From an uncultured Clostridium sp. (GTDB lineage: Bacteria; Bacillota; Clostridia; Peptostreptococcales; Peptostreptococcaceae), in NCBI GenBank assembly GCA_945871955.1, contig CAMBXR010000006.1:1-64000 (forward strand): a stretch of DNA of 64,000 nt, written 5' to 3'. The notes beneath the pieces were generated by a model. That model saw only the letters and a list, made by a program, of their open reading frames with translations. It did no database searches and was not told where the DNA came from. Positions 44,235-53,901 of the stretch are shown here, in pieces. How positions within the stretch are numbered: the stretch's first letter is position 1; every line of letters starts with the position of its first letter. The translations under genes were made by a program, and so were the position numbers.

Positions 44235-44424
44235 ATCAGTAAGAGTTTGTCCAAAGTGTACTAAGTTAAATATTGAAAAGCTAAAGGAAAAAATAGGAGA
44301 AGAGAATGTAAATTTAGGTTGTGTAGGAGCTTGTAGAAAAGAAAGAGAGTACTATTTTGGTAGAATAAACGGGGTGTATATTATGACAAAAACGGAAGAT
44401 GAGTTTATTAAAGAATGTGAATAA
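44227..44424 (+). CDS. DUF1450-like small Cys protein
   Basis: A 65-residue protein with CPKCTKLN near the start and LGCVGACRKERE in the middle, then a YYFGRINGVYIM beta hairpin. The C-x2-C ... C-x3-C pattern and size resemble DUF1450 (YuzB-like) proteins, which have a thioredoxin-type ferredoxin fold and may hold a 2Fe-2S cluster. The start overlaps the upstream gene by 8 bases and has AAAAAGGAG before it. It lies 60 bases before fbp. Function is unknown. Confidence 0.7.
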   Translation: MNKSVRVCPKCTKLNIEKLKEKIGEENVNLGCVGACRKEREYYFGRINGVYIMTKTEDEFIKECE

Positions 44425-44485
44425 GAAATAATTTGGAAATATATGATATAATTAATAATGTACGAAAAAGTGGGAGGAGTATTAG

Positions 44486-46477
44486 ATGAAAGAAATATAT
44501 GAAGTTTCAGATGACTATTTAAATAGTCAATTGAAATATTTAAAATTATTATCAAAGCAATATTCGAGTATATCAAAAGCCAGTGCAGAAATAATAAATC
44601 TAAAAGCTATATTAAATCTTCCTAAAGGAACAGAGCACTTTTTATCAGATATACATGGTGAGTATGAACCTTTTGTTCATGTACTAAAAAATGCATCAGG
44701 GGTAGTTAAGAGAAAAATAGAAGAGCTATTTGGAAACTCTATGATAGAAAGTGAGAGAAGGAGACTTGCAACACTTGTATATTATCCAGAACAAAAACTA
44801 GACTTAATAGAAAAAGAAGAAACACAAGAAGAGATAGAGGATTTCTATAGAATAACTATCCATAGATTAATAGAACTTTTAAGATATTGTTCTAGTAAAT
44901 ATACAAGATCAAAGGTTAGAAAATTCCTTCCTGAAGACTTTAGATATATCATAGAAGAATTATTGCACCCTGACTCAACTAGTCCTCATAAGGATGAGTA
45001 CTATAAAAGTATAGTAGATAATATAATAGAAATTGATAGAGCAAGGGTATTTATTATTGAAGTTTCTAAGGCTATACAAAAGCTTGTTATAGATAGACTG
45101 CATATAGTTGGAGATATTTATGATAGAGGACCAAGACCTGATATTATTATGGATACCTTAATAAATTATCACAATGTGGATATACAATGGGGTAACCATG
45201 ATATTTTATGGATGGGAGCAGCAGCAGGACAAAAAGTATGTGTTGCCAATGCTATAAGAATATCTGCTAGATATGCTAATTTAGATATAGTAGAAGATAT
45301 ATATGGAATAAATATACTTCCTTTGGCAACATTTGCTATGGATGTTTATAAAGATGATCCATGTACAGAATTTATACCTAAAATGAGTGATGATGAGGCA
45401 TCTAAAACAGAAAAATCACTAATTGCAAAAATGCACAAAGCAATAAGTATAATTCAGTTTAAATTAGAAGCGGAAGTAATTAAGAGAAGACCAGAATATG
45501 AAATGGATCATAGATTATTATTAGATAAGGTAAATTATGAAGAAGGTACTATAAATCTTAAAGGTAAAACTTATAAACTAAAAGATACTAATTTCCCAAC
45601 TATAGATCCGAAAGATCCTTATAAATTAACTGATTGGGAAGAGCAAGTAATAGAAAAGCTTGCTACATCTTTTGAAAATAGTGATAAACTTCAAAAACAT
45701 GTAGGATTTTTATTCTCAAAAGGAAGCATATATTTAAAAACAAATGGAAATTTATTAGTTCATGGGTGTGTACCTTTAACTGATGACGGAGATTTTATGT
45801 CTATGAGAATAAAAAATAGAGTATATAAAGGTAGAGCCTTAATGGATAAAATGGAGTCTTATCTAAGAAAAGGATATTTCCTAGAAAAAAATCATCCAGA
45901 AAAAGAATACGGTAAAGATATGATGTGGTATTTATGGACAGGGAAGTGTTCTTCTTTATTTGGAAAAGATGATATGACTACTTATGAAAGATACTTTATA
46001 GCAGAAAAAGAAAGCCATAAAGAAAATAAAAATCCATATTATACTTTAAGAGAAGAAGACAAAGTGTTAAGAAGAATATTTGATGAGTTTGAACTTGATT
46101 TTGAAAGTGGACATATTATTAATGGACATGTGCCAGTAAAAAGTAAAAATGGTGAAAGTCCTGTAAAAGCTGGTGGAAAAATTCTAGCCATAGATGGTGG
46201 TTTTTCTAGGGCTTACCAAGGTAAAACAGGAATAGCAGGATATACTTTAATTTATAACTCTCAAATGATGCAACTAGTATCTCATGAGCCTTTCTCTTGT
46301 GCAGAAGATTCTATAAAAAATGAAAAAGACATATTATCTACTTCAATAATAGTAGAAAATAGAGCAAATAGAATGTTTGTAAGAGATACTTATGATGGAA
46401 AGAAAATTATTCAAGAAATTAATGATTTAAAAATGCTATTACTTGCCTATAAAAAAGGTTTAATTAAAGAAAAGTAA
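44486..46477 (+). CDS. fbp: Class III fructose-1,6-bisphosphatase
   Basis: A 663-residue metal-dependent phosphatase of the large Firmicutes type, making fructose-6-phosphate in gluconeogenesis. The calcineurin-like metal motifs are [11 protein letters not shown] (about residues 53-63), [11 protein letters not shown] (about 210-220) and [11 protein letters not shown] (about 233-243), with VHGCVPL and INGHVPVKS later. Length is normal. A GGGAGGAG site precedes the ATG. It is monocistronic and ends at a strong terminator. Confidence 0.98.
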   Translation: MKEIYEVSDDYLNSQLKYLKLLSKQYSSISKASAEIINLKAILNLPKGTEHFLSDIHGEYEPFVHVLKNASGVVKRKIEELFGNSMIESERRRLATLVYYPEQKLDLIEKEETQEEIEDFYRITIHRLIELLRYCSSKYTRSKVRKFLPEDFRYIIEELLHPDSTSPHKDEYYKSIVDNIIEIDRARVFIIEVSKAIQKLVIDRLHIVGDIYDRGPRPDIIMDTLINYHNVDIQWGNHDILWMGAAAGQKVCVANAIRISARYANLDIVEDIYGINILPLATFAMDVYKDDPCTEFIPKMSDDEASKTEKSLIAKMHKAISIIQFKLEAEVIKRRPEYEMDHRLLLDKVNYEEGTINLKGKTYKLKDTNFPTIDPKDPYKLTDWEEQVIEKLATSFENSDKLQKHVGFLFSKGSIYLKTNGNLLVHGCVPLTDDGDFMSMRIKNRVYKGRALMDKMESYLRKGYFLEKNHPEKEYGKDMMWYLWTGKCSSLFGKDDMTTYERYFIAEKESHKENKNPYYTLREEDKVLRRIFDEFELDFESGHIINGHVPVKSKNGESPVKAGGKILAIDGGFSRAYQGKTGIAGYTLIYNSQMMQLVSHEPFSCAEDSIKNEKDILSTSIIVENRANRMFVRDTYDGKKIIQEINDLKMLLLAYKKGLIKEK

Positions 46478-46485
46478 TTATATAC

Positions 46486-46521
46486 AAAAAGGGTTAGTGG
46501 TTATCACTAATCCTTTTTTTA
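46486..46521 (+). terminator. Terminator after fbp
   Basis: AAAAAGGGTTAGTG pairs with CACTAATCCTTTTT around a five-base loop, followed by Ts. Confidence 0.92.
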
Positions 46522-46708
46522 TTGTAAGAAAATAAATTACAAAATTATACTTATATAAAATACAAGAAATAATAAAAATAAACAATTAAGTAAAATATAT
46601 AAATTTTTTAAAGTTAAATAATGAAATTATTGAAATAAATAGGGCACAATTATCATTACAACTATTGAAATTTCAATATTTGACAGTAAATATAAAGAGT
46701 CTTAAATT

Positions 46709-46737
46709 TTGACATATTGTAAGAAATACAGTATAAT
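46709..46737 (+). promoter_or_regulatory. Promoter of the D-Asp ligase/racemase/MurE cassette
   Basis: A perfect TTGACA, a 17-base spacer and a perfect TATAAT, 37 bases before the ligase start. The preceding 180 bases hold nothing else I can identify. Confidence 0.85.
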
Positions 46738-46773
46738 AACCAATGTATTTAAAAAGAATAAGAGGTGGACAAA

Positions 46774-47988
46774 GTGGAAAAGATTAAAATTCAACCAGTA
46801 TTGGTTGGTGGAGATATAAATTGTTACTCTGTGGCTAGAGCTTATCACGAAGCTTATGGAGTAAAATCAATAGCTTTTGGTAAAATGTTACTTGGAGCAA
46901 CTAAAGATAGTAATATAATAGATTTTAGAGTAGACCCTAATATGGGAAATAAAGAAGAATTCATACAAGTTTTATTAAAAACTGCTGATGAATTAGCTGA
47001 ACCAAATAAAAAACTTATAATTCACGGTTGTACAGATGAGTATGCTGAATTAATAATAGATTATAGAGATGTTTTATCTGAAAAATATATAGTACCTTAT
47101 ATAGGAGCTGAGCTTAAAGATAAATTAATAGAAAAAGAATTATTCTATAACATGTGCGAAGAATATGGACTAGATTATCCAAAGACTTATATCTACAATA
47201 AAGGTGATGAAATAAGTGATTTTGGATTTAACTATCCAGTAATATTAAAAGCGTCTGACAGTATATCATTCTTCCAAAATGCTTTTGAAGGAATGAATAA
47301 AGCTTACTTAATACAAGATGAAGAAGAATTTAAAAGAGAAATAGAAAAAATATATTCTCATGGTTATGAAAAATCTATGATAGTTCAAGATTATATACCA
47401 GGAGATGACTCACACATGAGAGTTTTAACTTGTTATTCAGATCAAAATGGTAAAGTTAAAATGCAATGTTTAGGACATGTTTTATTAGAAGAACATACTC
47501 CAAAAGGTATAGGAAACCATGCAGCTATAATAACTGAATATGATGAAGAAGTTATGACAAAGTTTAAAAACTTCTTAGAAGCAATTAACTACACAGGATA
47601 TTCAAACTTTGATATAAAATACGATGCAAGAGATAATAAATACAAAGTATTTGAAATAAACTTAAGACAAGGTAGAAGTAACTACTATGTAACATCTTCA
47701 GGAAATAACATAGCTAAATATGTTGTAGAAGATAGAGTTTATAATAAAGAATTAGATTTAAAAGTACAAAAAGAACCTTTCTTCTGGAGATGTATACCAA
47801 AACAAGTAGTATATAAATACGTAAAAAATCCAGAGTTAGTTAAAAAATGTAAAGAACTAGATGCTGCAGGAAAATCTGCAACTTCATTTGGATATAAAGC
47901 AGATTTAAAAGGAAATTTAAAAAGAAGTTCATATATATTCCTTTATTATGTGAATCAATTTAGAAAATACAAAAAATACTGTAAATAG
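46774..47988 (+). CDS. ATP-grasp ligase, probable D-aspartate ligase
   Basis: About 404 residues from the GTG at 46774, placed 5 bases after AGAGGTGG; a GTG at 46765 lies inside that site. The N-terminal VLVGGDINCYSVARAYHEAY resembles the start of the Enterococcus faecium D-Asp ligase AslFm. The ATP-grasp core shows VILKASDSISFF, IVQDYIPGDDSHMRVLT and the metal-binding Glu/Asn in VFEINLRQGRSNYY. AslFm-type enzymes join D-Asp to the side chain of Lys in peptidoglycan precursors. The next two genes, a racemase and a MurE, fit this role exactly. The substrate is inferred. Confidence 0.8.
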   Translation: MEKIKIQPVLVGGDINCYSVARAYHEAYGVKSIAFGKMLLGATKDSNIIDFRVDPNMGNKEEFIQVLLKTADELAEPNKKLIIHGCTDEYAELIIDYRDVLSEKYIVPYIGAELKDKLIEKELFYNMCEEYGLDYPKTYIYNKGDEISDFGFNYPVILKASDSISFFQNAFEGMNKAYLIQDEEEFKREIEKIYSHGYEKSMIVQDYIPGDDSHMRVLTCYSDQNGKVKMQCLGHVLLEEHTPKGIGNHAAIITEYDEEVMTKFKNFLEAINYTGYSNFDIKYDARDNKYKVFEINLRQGRSNYYVTSSGNNIAKYVVEDRVYNKELDLKVQKEPFFWRCIPKQVVYKYVKNPELVKKCKELDAAGKSATSFGYKADLKGNLKRSSYIFLYYVNQFRKYKKYCK

Positions 47989-48000
47989 ATTGGTGATAAT

Positions 48001-48702
48001 ATGAAAAATATAACTGTAGGTGTTTTAGGCGGTTTAGGGCCAATGGCTTCTGTTTATTTTTATGAGATGGTTGTAAATATGACAGATGCAAAAACTGATC
48101 AAGAACATGTAGATATGATAATAACAAATAGGGCAACTACACCAGATAGAACTGCTTTTATAGTAGGAAAATCTACACAAGATCCATCAGAAGTATTAAT
48201 AGATGATGCTAAAAAACTTGAAAAATATGGTGTGGACTTTATTGTAATGACTTGTAATACGGCACATTATTTCTATGACAAAATAGCAAATAGTGTTAAT
48301 ATACCATTAGTTAACATAGTTGAAGAAACTATTAAACATGCTAAAGCTACTAATCATAAAAAATTAGGTATACTTGCAACTACAGGTAATATAAGCACTA
48401 ATTTATATCAAAATATGTGCGAAAAGTATGGTATAGAATACTTAGTACTAGATGAAAATAGACAATCTCAAGTTATGGAAATAATTTATGATGATATAAA
48501 AAGCGGTAAACCTGCTAATATGAATAAATTTAATGATATAGTAGATTATTTGAAAGAAAATAACTGTGATGGTGTAATACTTGGATGTACAGAATTATCC
48601 ATACTTAAAAATGACAACAATTTAGATGGAGATTTTTATATAGATTCTTTAGAAATGCTTGCTAGAGAAACTATAGTAAAAAGCGGAAGAAAATTAAAAT
48701 AG
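48001..48702 (+). CDS. Aspartate/glutamate racemase family protein
   Basis: A 233-residue cofactor-free racemase with the two catalytic Cys: [16 protein letters not shown] (about residues 80-95) and [12 protein letters not shown] (about 195-206). The start [17 protein letters not shown] is typical of aspartate racemases rather than MurI. It probably makes D-aspartate (or D-glutamate). It begins 12 bases after the ATP-grasp ligase and would supply that enzyme with D-Asp. A small terminator follows, before the MurE-type gene. Confidence 0.92.
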   Translation: MKNITVGVLGGLGPMASVYFYEMVVNMTDAKTDQEHVDMIITNRATTPDRTAFIVGKSTQDPSEVLIDDAKKLEKYGVDFIVMTCNTAHYFYDKIANSVNIPLVNIVEETIKHAKATNHKKLGILATTGNISTNLYQNMCEKYGIEYLVLDENRQSQVMEIIYDDIKSGKPANMNKFNDIVDYLKENNCDGVILGCTELSILKNDNNLDGDFYIDSLEMLARETIVKSGRKLK

Positions 48703-48725
48703 AGTAGTTTATCTACTCTATTTTT
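48701..48725 (+). terminator. Hairpin after the racemase gene
   Basis: AGAGTAG pairs with CTACTCT around a five-base loop with a T tract. It could be an internal attenuator before the MurE-type gene. Confidence 0.7.
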
Positions 48726-48747
48726 CAAATTAGAAAGAGAGGCTATT

Positions 48748-50262
48748 ATGAAGTTATTTAAACTAATGGAAAATGTAAGTTTTACATCTAACTTACCTTT
48801 AGAAGAAATAAATGAAATTGAAATAAAAGATATAGCATATAATTCTAGAAACTGTAAAGAAGGTTTTATATTTGTAGCTTTAGTTGGAGAAACTGTAGAT
48901 GGTCATAAATTTGCGAAAAATGCTTATGATAATGGAGCAAGGGTATTTTTACTACAAAAAGAAGCAAAATACAACAAATATGCGATGGAATTACCAAGTG
49001 ATGCTGTTAAATTATTTGTTGATGACACAAGAATAAGTTTATCAAAAATATCTCATAACTTTTTCTCTAAGCCATCAGAATCACTAAAAATAATAGGTGT
49101 AACAGGAACTAAAGGAAAAACAACTATAACAAATTATATTGCCACAGTTTTAAATGAGTCTGGAGTAAATACAGGAGTAATAGGTACAAATGGTACTTTC
49201 TTTAATGGTACTTATGAAGTTACAGCAAATACAACTCCTGAAAGTTATGAACTTCATAGGATATTTAGAAAAATGCTAGACAATGGTGTTAAATGTGTTG
49301 CGATGGAGGTTTCTTCTGGCGGAATAATGCAAAATAGAGTAGAAGATGTGGACTTTGATGTGGCCATATTCTCAAATCTATCTCCAGATCATATAGGACC
49401 TAAAGAGCATCCAACATTTGAACATTATTTACAATGTAAAGCAAGACTATTTAAAATGGCTAAGCATGGAATAATAAATGTAGATGATAAATATGCTAGA
49501 GAAATAATAAAAGATGCCACTTGTGATGTGGAGACTTTTGCCATAGAAAATAATGCAGATTTAACTGCTGATAATATAAGATATGCAAAGGAAATAGACT
49601 CTCTTGGTGTAAGTTTTGACTGTAATACAAAAGAAGATAAGTTCCCATGCTTTATATGTTCTCCAGGAACTTTTAGTATTTATAATGCTCTTGCAGTAAT
49701 TGCAGTTTGTAAATATTTAGGTGTAAAAAGAGAAATAATGATAGATGCCTTAAAAAGTGCAAAAGTAAATGGTAGAGTAGAGGTTTTACCAGTTCTTCCT
49801 TATGCTACAGTAATAGTTGATTATGCTCATAATGGTGTAAGTTTAGAAAATATATTACAAACGCTTAAAAATTACGACCATAATAGATTAATATGTTTAT
49901 TTGGTTCAGTAGGTGGAAGAACAGAAATAAGAAGAAAAGAGCTAGGAGATGTAGCTGCTCGTGAATGCGACTTAGCAATACTTACATCAGATAATCCTGA
50001 CTTTGAAGACCCAATGAACGTTATTAATGATATAGCCGAGTCATTTGAAGGTTCAGCTTGTGAAATTATAAAAATTCCTGATAGAGAAGAAGCAGTAAAA
50101 TACGCTATAAGAAATGCCAAAGAAGGCGATATGATAGTGTTTGCAGGAAAGGGACATGAAAAATACCAATTAATTAATGGTGAAAAAATACCTTTTGATG
50201 AAATTGATATAGCTAAAAATGAGGCTAAAAAAGTATTAGAAGAAAGAAAATTATTAGCTTAG
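48748..50262 (+). CDS. MurE-type UDP-MurNAc-tripeptide ligase, probably not DAP-specific
   Basis: A 504-residue Mur ligase. It has the MurE N-terminal domain with YNSRNCKEGFIFVALVGETVDG, the ATP P-loop GVTGTKGKTTITNYIA (about residues 118-133), NTTPESYELHR, and SNLSPDHIG with the carbamoylated-Lys region YLQCKARLF. The specificity motif is TSDNPDFEDP (about 413-422): DAP-adding MurE enzymes have DNPR there, and the Arg that binds the DAP carboxylate is Asp here. So L-Lys, L-Orn or another amino acid is the likelier substrate. It follows the D-Asp ligase and racemase genes, consistent with an L-Lys(or Orn)-D-Asp wall type. Confidence 0.9.
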   Translation: MKLFKLMENVSFTSNLPLEEINEIEIKDIAYNSRNCKEGFIFVALVGETVDGHKFAKNAYDNGARVFLLQKEAKYNKYAMELPSDAVKLFVDDTRISLSKISHNFFSKPSESLKIIGVTGTKGKTTITNYIATVLNESGVNTGVIGTNGTFFNGTYEVTANTTPESYELHRIFRKMLDNGVKCVAMEVSSGGIMQNRVEDVDFDVAIFSNLSPDHIGPKEHPTFEHYLQCKARLFKMAKHGIINVDDKYAREIIKDATCDVETFAIENNADLTADNIRYAKEIDSLGVSFDCNTKEDKFPCFICSPGTFSIYNALAVIAVCKYLGVKREIMIDALKSAKVNGRVEVLPVLPYATVIVDYAHNGVSLENILQTLKNYDHNRLICLFGSVGGRTEIRRKELGDVAARECDLAILTSDNPDFEDPMNVINDIAESFEGSACEIIKIPDREEAVKYAIRNAKEGDMIVFAGKGHEKYQLINGEKIPFDEIDIAKNEAKKVLEERKLLA

Positions 50263-50289
50263 TAAATTATACTAACTAAGATATATATA

Positions 50290-50345
50290 AATACTCCTGT
50301 ATATAATAAGAATTATAATTATATTATATACAGGAGTATTTTTTA
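50290..50345 (+). terminator. Strong terminator after the MurE-type gene
   Basis: A 19-bp perfect stem, AATACTCCTGTATATAATA with its complement, followed by Ts. Confidence 0.93.
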
Positions 50346-50493
50346 ATTATAACTTTTCTACAAATTGAAACTAACTTTATTGACTAATTGGTAACATAAA
50401 ATTACTATTTATAGAAAATAGTAAAAATATACCAATGTGAAATTGATTTTTTAAAATTCTTATGATATTATTAAATTAGTTAGAAAAGATAAC

Positions 50494-50892
50494 TTAATCG
50501 TGGCATCTCGATTTGTTCAATCCTTTACCAGTAACATCGATTATTTTATTTATAGCTGTATCAGATAGAAAGACTATTTCTGATGGTTGTCCTTTTAAAT
50601 TTTCACCCGTCATTTTTATACCATTGGAATTTTCTGTATAAGAAATATCAAGAACTCTCCTAAAAATTTTATTAGTATTATTGTCTTTTACTTCCACAGT
50701 TATTTCATCAGAACTGATAAGATCTAGAGGATTGTTATTTGGAGTTAAATGTTCATTGAAGTAATCTAAAATATAATTTAGAGTATAATTTCTTAAATCA
50801 ATTAAATCCTCACTAGTATTAGCATTAGATGTAGCAATTAACTTATCAACTAATTCTTTTAAAACTTCTTTGTTGCATCCAGTATTTTTCAT
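50494..50892 (-). CDS. Hypothetical protein
   Basis: A 132-residue soluble protein on the reverse strand. It begins with a Lys/Asn-rich helix (NKEVLKELVDKLIAT) and has a beta-rich second half (ITVEVKDNNTNKIF ... IVFLSDTAINKIIDVTG). A GGAGG site lies 7 bases before the ATG. It is divergent from the aldehyde oxidoreductase at 51000, with about 107 bases between them. I do not recognise the family and see no motif linking it to that operon. Confidence 0.55.
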   Translation of the reverse strand: MKNTGCNKEVLKELVDKLIATSNANTSEDLIDLRNYTLNYILDYFNEHLTPNNNPLDLISSDEITVEVKDNNTNKIFRRVLDISYTENSNGIKMTGENLKGQPSEIVFLSDTAINKIIDVTGKGLNKSRCHD

Positions 50893-50999
50893 CTTAAAAC
50901 CTCCAATATTTAATATTATTTAGTAAATTAATAAATTTACATAAATTATAGTCCAAGTTTATTAATTTAGGAAGAAAATTTTCAAAGGGGGAAAAAATT

Positions 51000-53744
51000 T
51001 TGTTACTAAAAAAAGTCCTTTATATCAATGGAGTAAAAAGAGATCTATTAGTGGATCCAGAAAGTAGTTTAGCTTCTGTACTACGTGAACAACTATTACT
51101 TACAGGTTGTAAGATAGGTTGTGGCCAAGGTCACTGTGGTACATGTACAATCATTTTAAATAATAAAGCTGTTCGTGCTTGTATAGTAAAAATGAAAAAA
51201 GTTGAGGACGAATCAGTTATACAAACTATTGAAGGTTTAGCTGATGGAGATAATTTACATCCACTTCAAGTTGCATGGATGGGTCATGGATGTGCACAAT
51301 GTGGTTTCTGTAGTCCAGGATTCATTATGTCAGCAAAAGTTTTATTAGAAGAAAATCCTTCTCCAACAAGAGAAGAAGTAAGAGCTTGGTTCCAAAAACA
51401 TAAAAACTTATGTCGTTGTACAGGATATAAACCTTTAGTAGATGCTGTTATGGATGCAGCTGCAGTACTAAGAGGTGAAAAGACAGTTGAAGATTTAGTA
51501 TTTGAACCAGTAGGAAATGAAATACTAGGAACAAAATATGTAAGACCATCTGCAAAAGCTAAAGTAACAGGTACTTGGGATTTTGGTAATGATATGAACT
51601 TAAAAATGCCAGACGGTACTTTAAGACTTGCTTTAGTTCAAGCTGAAGTTTCTCATGCAAACATAAAAGGTATAGATACTTCAGAAGCAGAAAAAATGCC
51701 AGGTGTTTACAAAGTAATAACTGCTAAAGATGTTATAGGTAATAACAGAATAAATGGATTAGTATTCTTCCCAAGTGCTAATAAAGGTGATGGATGGGAT
51801 AGACCAATCCTTTGTGATGAAAAAGTATTCCAATATGGTGATGCTATAGCTGTAGTTGCTGCTGATACAGAAGAACAAGCTAAAGCAGCTGCTAAAAAAG
51901 TAAAAGTAGACTTAGAAGTACTTCCAGCTTATATGAGTGCTCCAGAAGCAATGGCTGAAGATGCTATAGAAATACATCCTGGAACTCCTAACGTTTACTT
52001 CAAAACTGAATGTATAAAAGGTGAAGAAACTGCTCCATTAATGGAAAGTTTACCAAATGTAGTTGAAGTTGAATCTTATTGTAGCCGTCAACCACATTTA
52101 CCATTAGAACCAGACTGTGGTCAAGCTTATCAAGATGAAAACGGAAACTTAATTATAAATTCTAAGAGTATAGGTATACATTTACACCATGCAATGATTT
52201 GTACAGGTATAGGTATAGATCCTGAAAAATGCTTCTTAGTACAAAACCCAACTGGAGGAACTTTTGGATATAAATTCTCTCCAACTATGGAATCAATACT
52301 TGGTGTATGCTGCTTAGCAACTGGTAGACCAGTTACTTTAAACTATACTCAATATCAAAACATAACTTATACTGGAAAGAGATCTCCAGCATTTATGAAA
52401 ATAAAACTTGGAGCAGATGAAAATGGTAAAATACTTGCTCTTGAAGGTGAAAACTATATAGATCATGGTCCATACTCAGAATTCGGTGACTTATTAACTA
52501 TGCGTCTTACTCAATTCGTAGGTGCAGGTTATGGAATACCTAATATAAGAAATACTTCTTATACAGTTTGTACTAACCATGCTTGGGGTAGTGCATTCAG
52601 AGGATATGGTGCTCCACAAAGTTTCATGGGAACTGATACTGCTATAGATGTATTAGCAGATAAAATGGGAATGGATCCATTTGAATTAAGATATATAAAT
52701 GCATATAGACCAGGAGATACTACTCCAACTGGTCAAACTCCAGAAGTATATTCAATAGTTCCAATGATGGACAAAATGAGACCATTATATGAAGAAGCTA
52801 AAAAGAGAGTTAAAGAAAACTCTACAGATAAAGTTAAACGTGGTGTAGGTGTATCTATAGGTGTTTATGGATGCGGTCTTGATGGTGCTGACTCTTCTGA
52901 AGCATATGCTGAAATAACTCCAAAAGGTGTAACTATCTACAACTCTTGGGAAGATCATGGTCAAGGTGCTGATATGGGTACATTAACTATAGCTCATGAA
53001 GTTCTTAAGAAAGCTGGATACAAACCACAAGATATTAAATTAGTATTAAATGACATGCGTCAAACTCCAAACAGTGGACCTGCAGGAGGAAGTAGATCAA
53101 ATGTTGTTACTGGTAATGCTACAAGAATAGCTGCTGAAAACTTATTAAAAGCTTTAGATAAAGGTGACGGAACTTATCGTACTTACGATGAAATGGTTGC
53201 AGAAGGTTTGCCAACTAAAGTTGTAGGTAAATGGGTTGCTTCTATGTGTTCTGACTGTAGAATAGAAGATGGTCAAGGGGCACCATTCAGTAACTATATG
53301 TATGTTGTTAATATGCCAGAAGTTGCTGTTGATATGGAAACTGGTAAAGTTAAAGTTGAAAAATTCACTTGCTTCGTTGACTGCGGTACTATAATAAATA
53401 AACTTGTTGTTGATGGTCAAGTTTACGGTGCATTAGCTCAAGGTATAGGTCTTGCATTAAGCGAAGATTTCGAAGACTTAGACAAACATACTACATTAGT
53501 TAAATGTGGTATACCACAAATAGAAGATGTACCAGATGATTTAGATGTTCACTATGAAGAAGCTTATAGACCAGATGGACCATTTGGAGCATCTGGAGTA
53601 GGTGAAGGACCATTAGCAGCACCTCACCCAGCAATACTTAACGCTATATTTAATGCAACAGGAGCTAGAATAACTAAGATACCTGCTACTCCTGATGTAG
53701 TAAAAGCAGCATTAGATGAATTAGCAGAAGGTGCTAATGCTTAA
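51000..53744 (+). CDS. Molybdenum aldehyde oxidoreductase (Mop/xanthine dehydrogenase family)
   Basis: A 914-residue Mo-pyranopterin hydroxylase of the Desulfovibrio gigas Mop type, without an FAD domain. The N-terminal plant-type 2Fe-2S cluster is CKIGCGQGHCGTC (about residues 37-49) and the second is CAQCGFCSPG with CRCTGYKPL (about 99-142). The Mo domain shows GTFGYKFSPTMES, the substrate/cofactor loop AFRGYGAPQS and the C-terminal GVGEGPLAAPHP, whose Glu is at about residue 869, the same number as the catalytic Glu of D. gigas Mop. The TTG start has AAAGGGGG before it. Favoured codons suggest strong expression. It heads the Trs-type cluster. Substrate is unknown. Confidence 0.93.
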   Translation: MLLKKVLYINGVKRDLLVDPESSLASVLREQLLLTGCKIGCGQGHCGTCTIILNNKAVRACIVKMKKVEDESVIQTIEGLADGDNLHPLQVAWMGHGCAQCGFCSPGFIMSAKVLLEENPSPTREEVRAWFQKHKNLCRCTGYKPLVDAVMDAAAVLRGEKTVEDLVFEPVGNEILGTKYVRPSAKAKVTGTWDFGNDMNLKMPDGTLRLALVQAEVSHANIKGIDTSEAEKMPGVYKVITAKDVIGNNRINGLVFFPSANKGDGWDRPILCDEKVFQYGDAIAVVAADTEEQAKAAAKKVKVDLEVLPAYMSAPEAMAEDAIEIHPGTPNVYFKTECIKGEETAPLMESLPNVVEVESYCSRQPHLPLEPDCGQAYQDENGNLIINSKSIGIHLHHAMICTGIGIDPEKCFLVQNPTGGTFGYKFSPTMESILGVCCLATGRPVTLNYTQYQNITYTGKRSPAFMKIKLGADENGKILALEGENYIDHGPYSEFGDLLTMRLTQFVGAGYGIPNIRNTSYTVCTNHAWGSAFRGYGAPQSFMGTDTAIDVLADKMGMDPFELRYINAYRPGDTTPTGQTPEVYSIVPMMDKMRPLYEEAKKRVKENSTDKVKRGVGVSIGVYGCGLDGADSSEAYAEITPKGVTIYNSWEDHGQGADMGTLTIAHEVLKKAGYKPQDIKLVLNDMRQTPNSGPAGGSRSNVVTGNATRIAAENLLKALDKGDGTYRTYDEMVAEGLPTKVVGKWVASMCSDCRIEDGQGAPFSNYMYVVNMPEVAVDMETGKVKVEKFTCFVDCGTIINKLVVDGQVYGALAQGIGLALSEDFEDLDKHTTLVKCGIPQIEDVPDDLDVHYEEAYRPDGPFGASGVGEGPLAAPHPAILNAIFNATGARITKIPATPDVVKAALDELAEGANA

Positions 53745-53800
53745 TAATAAATAAATAATAGAAGAGTAATTTTATAATTATTGCTCTTGCTAGTTAATTT

Positions 53801-53850
53801 AGAGGGCTTAACCTTAAGTATATTATTACAAGAGTTTAAGCCCTCTTTTA
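53801..53850 (+). terminator. Terminator/attenuator between the Mo enzyme and the downstream operon
   Basis: An 11-bp perfect stem, AGAGGGCTTAA with TTAAGCCCTCT, across a 24-base loop with Ts. A second hairpin (AGAGTAAT/ATTGCTCT) lies just before at 53763-53788. The Mo enzyme may thus be transcribed mostly alone, with limited read-through into the accessory genes. Confidence 0.82.
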
Positions 53851-53901
53851 AATAATAAAAAAATAACCTGAGGGAATATAATTGATTAAGGAGAATAGAC
53901 T

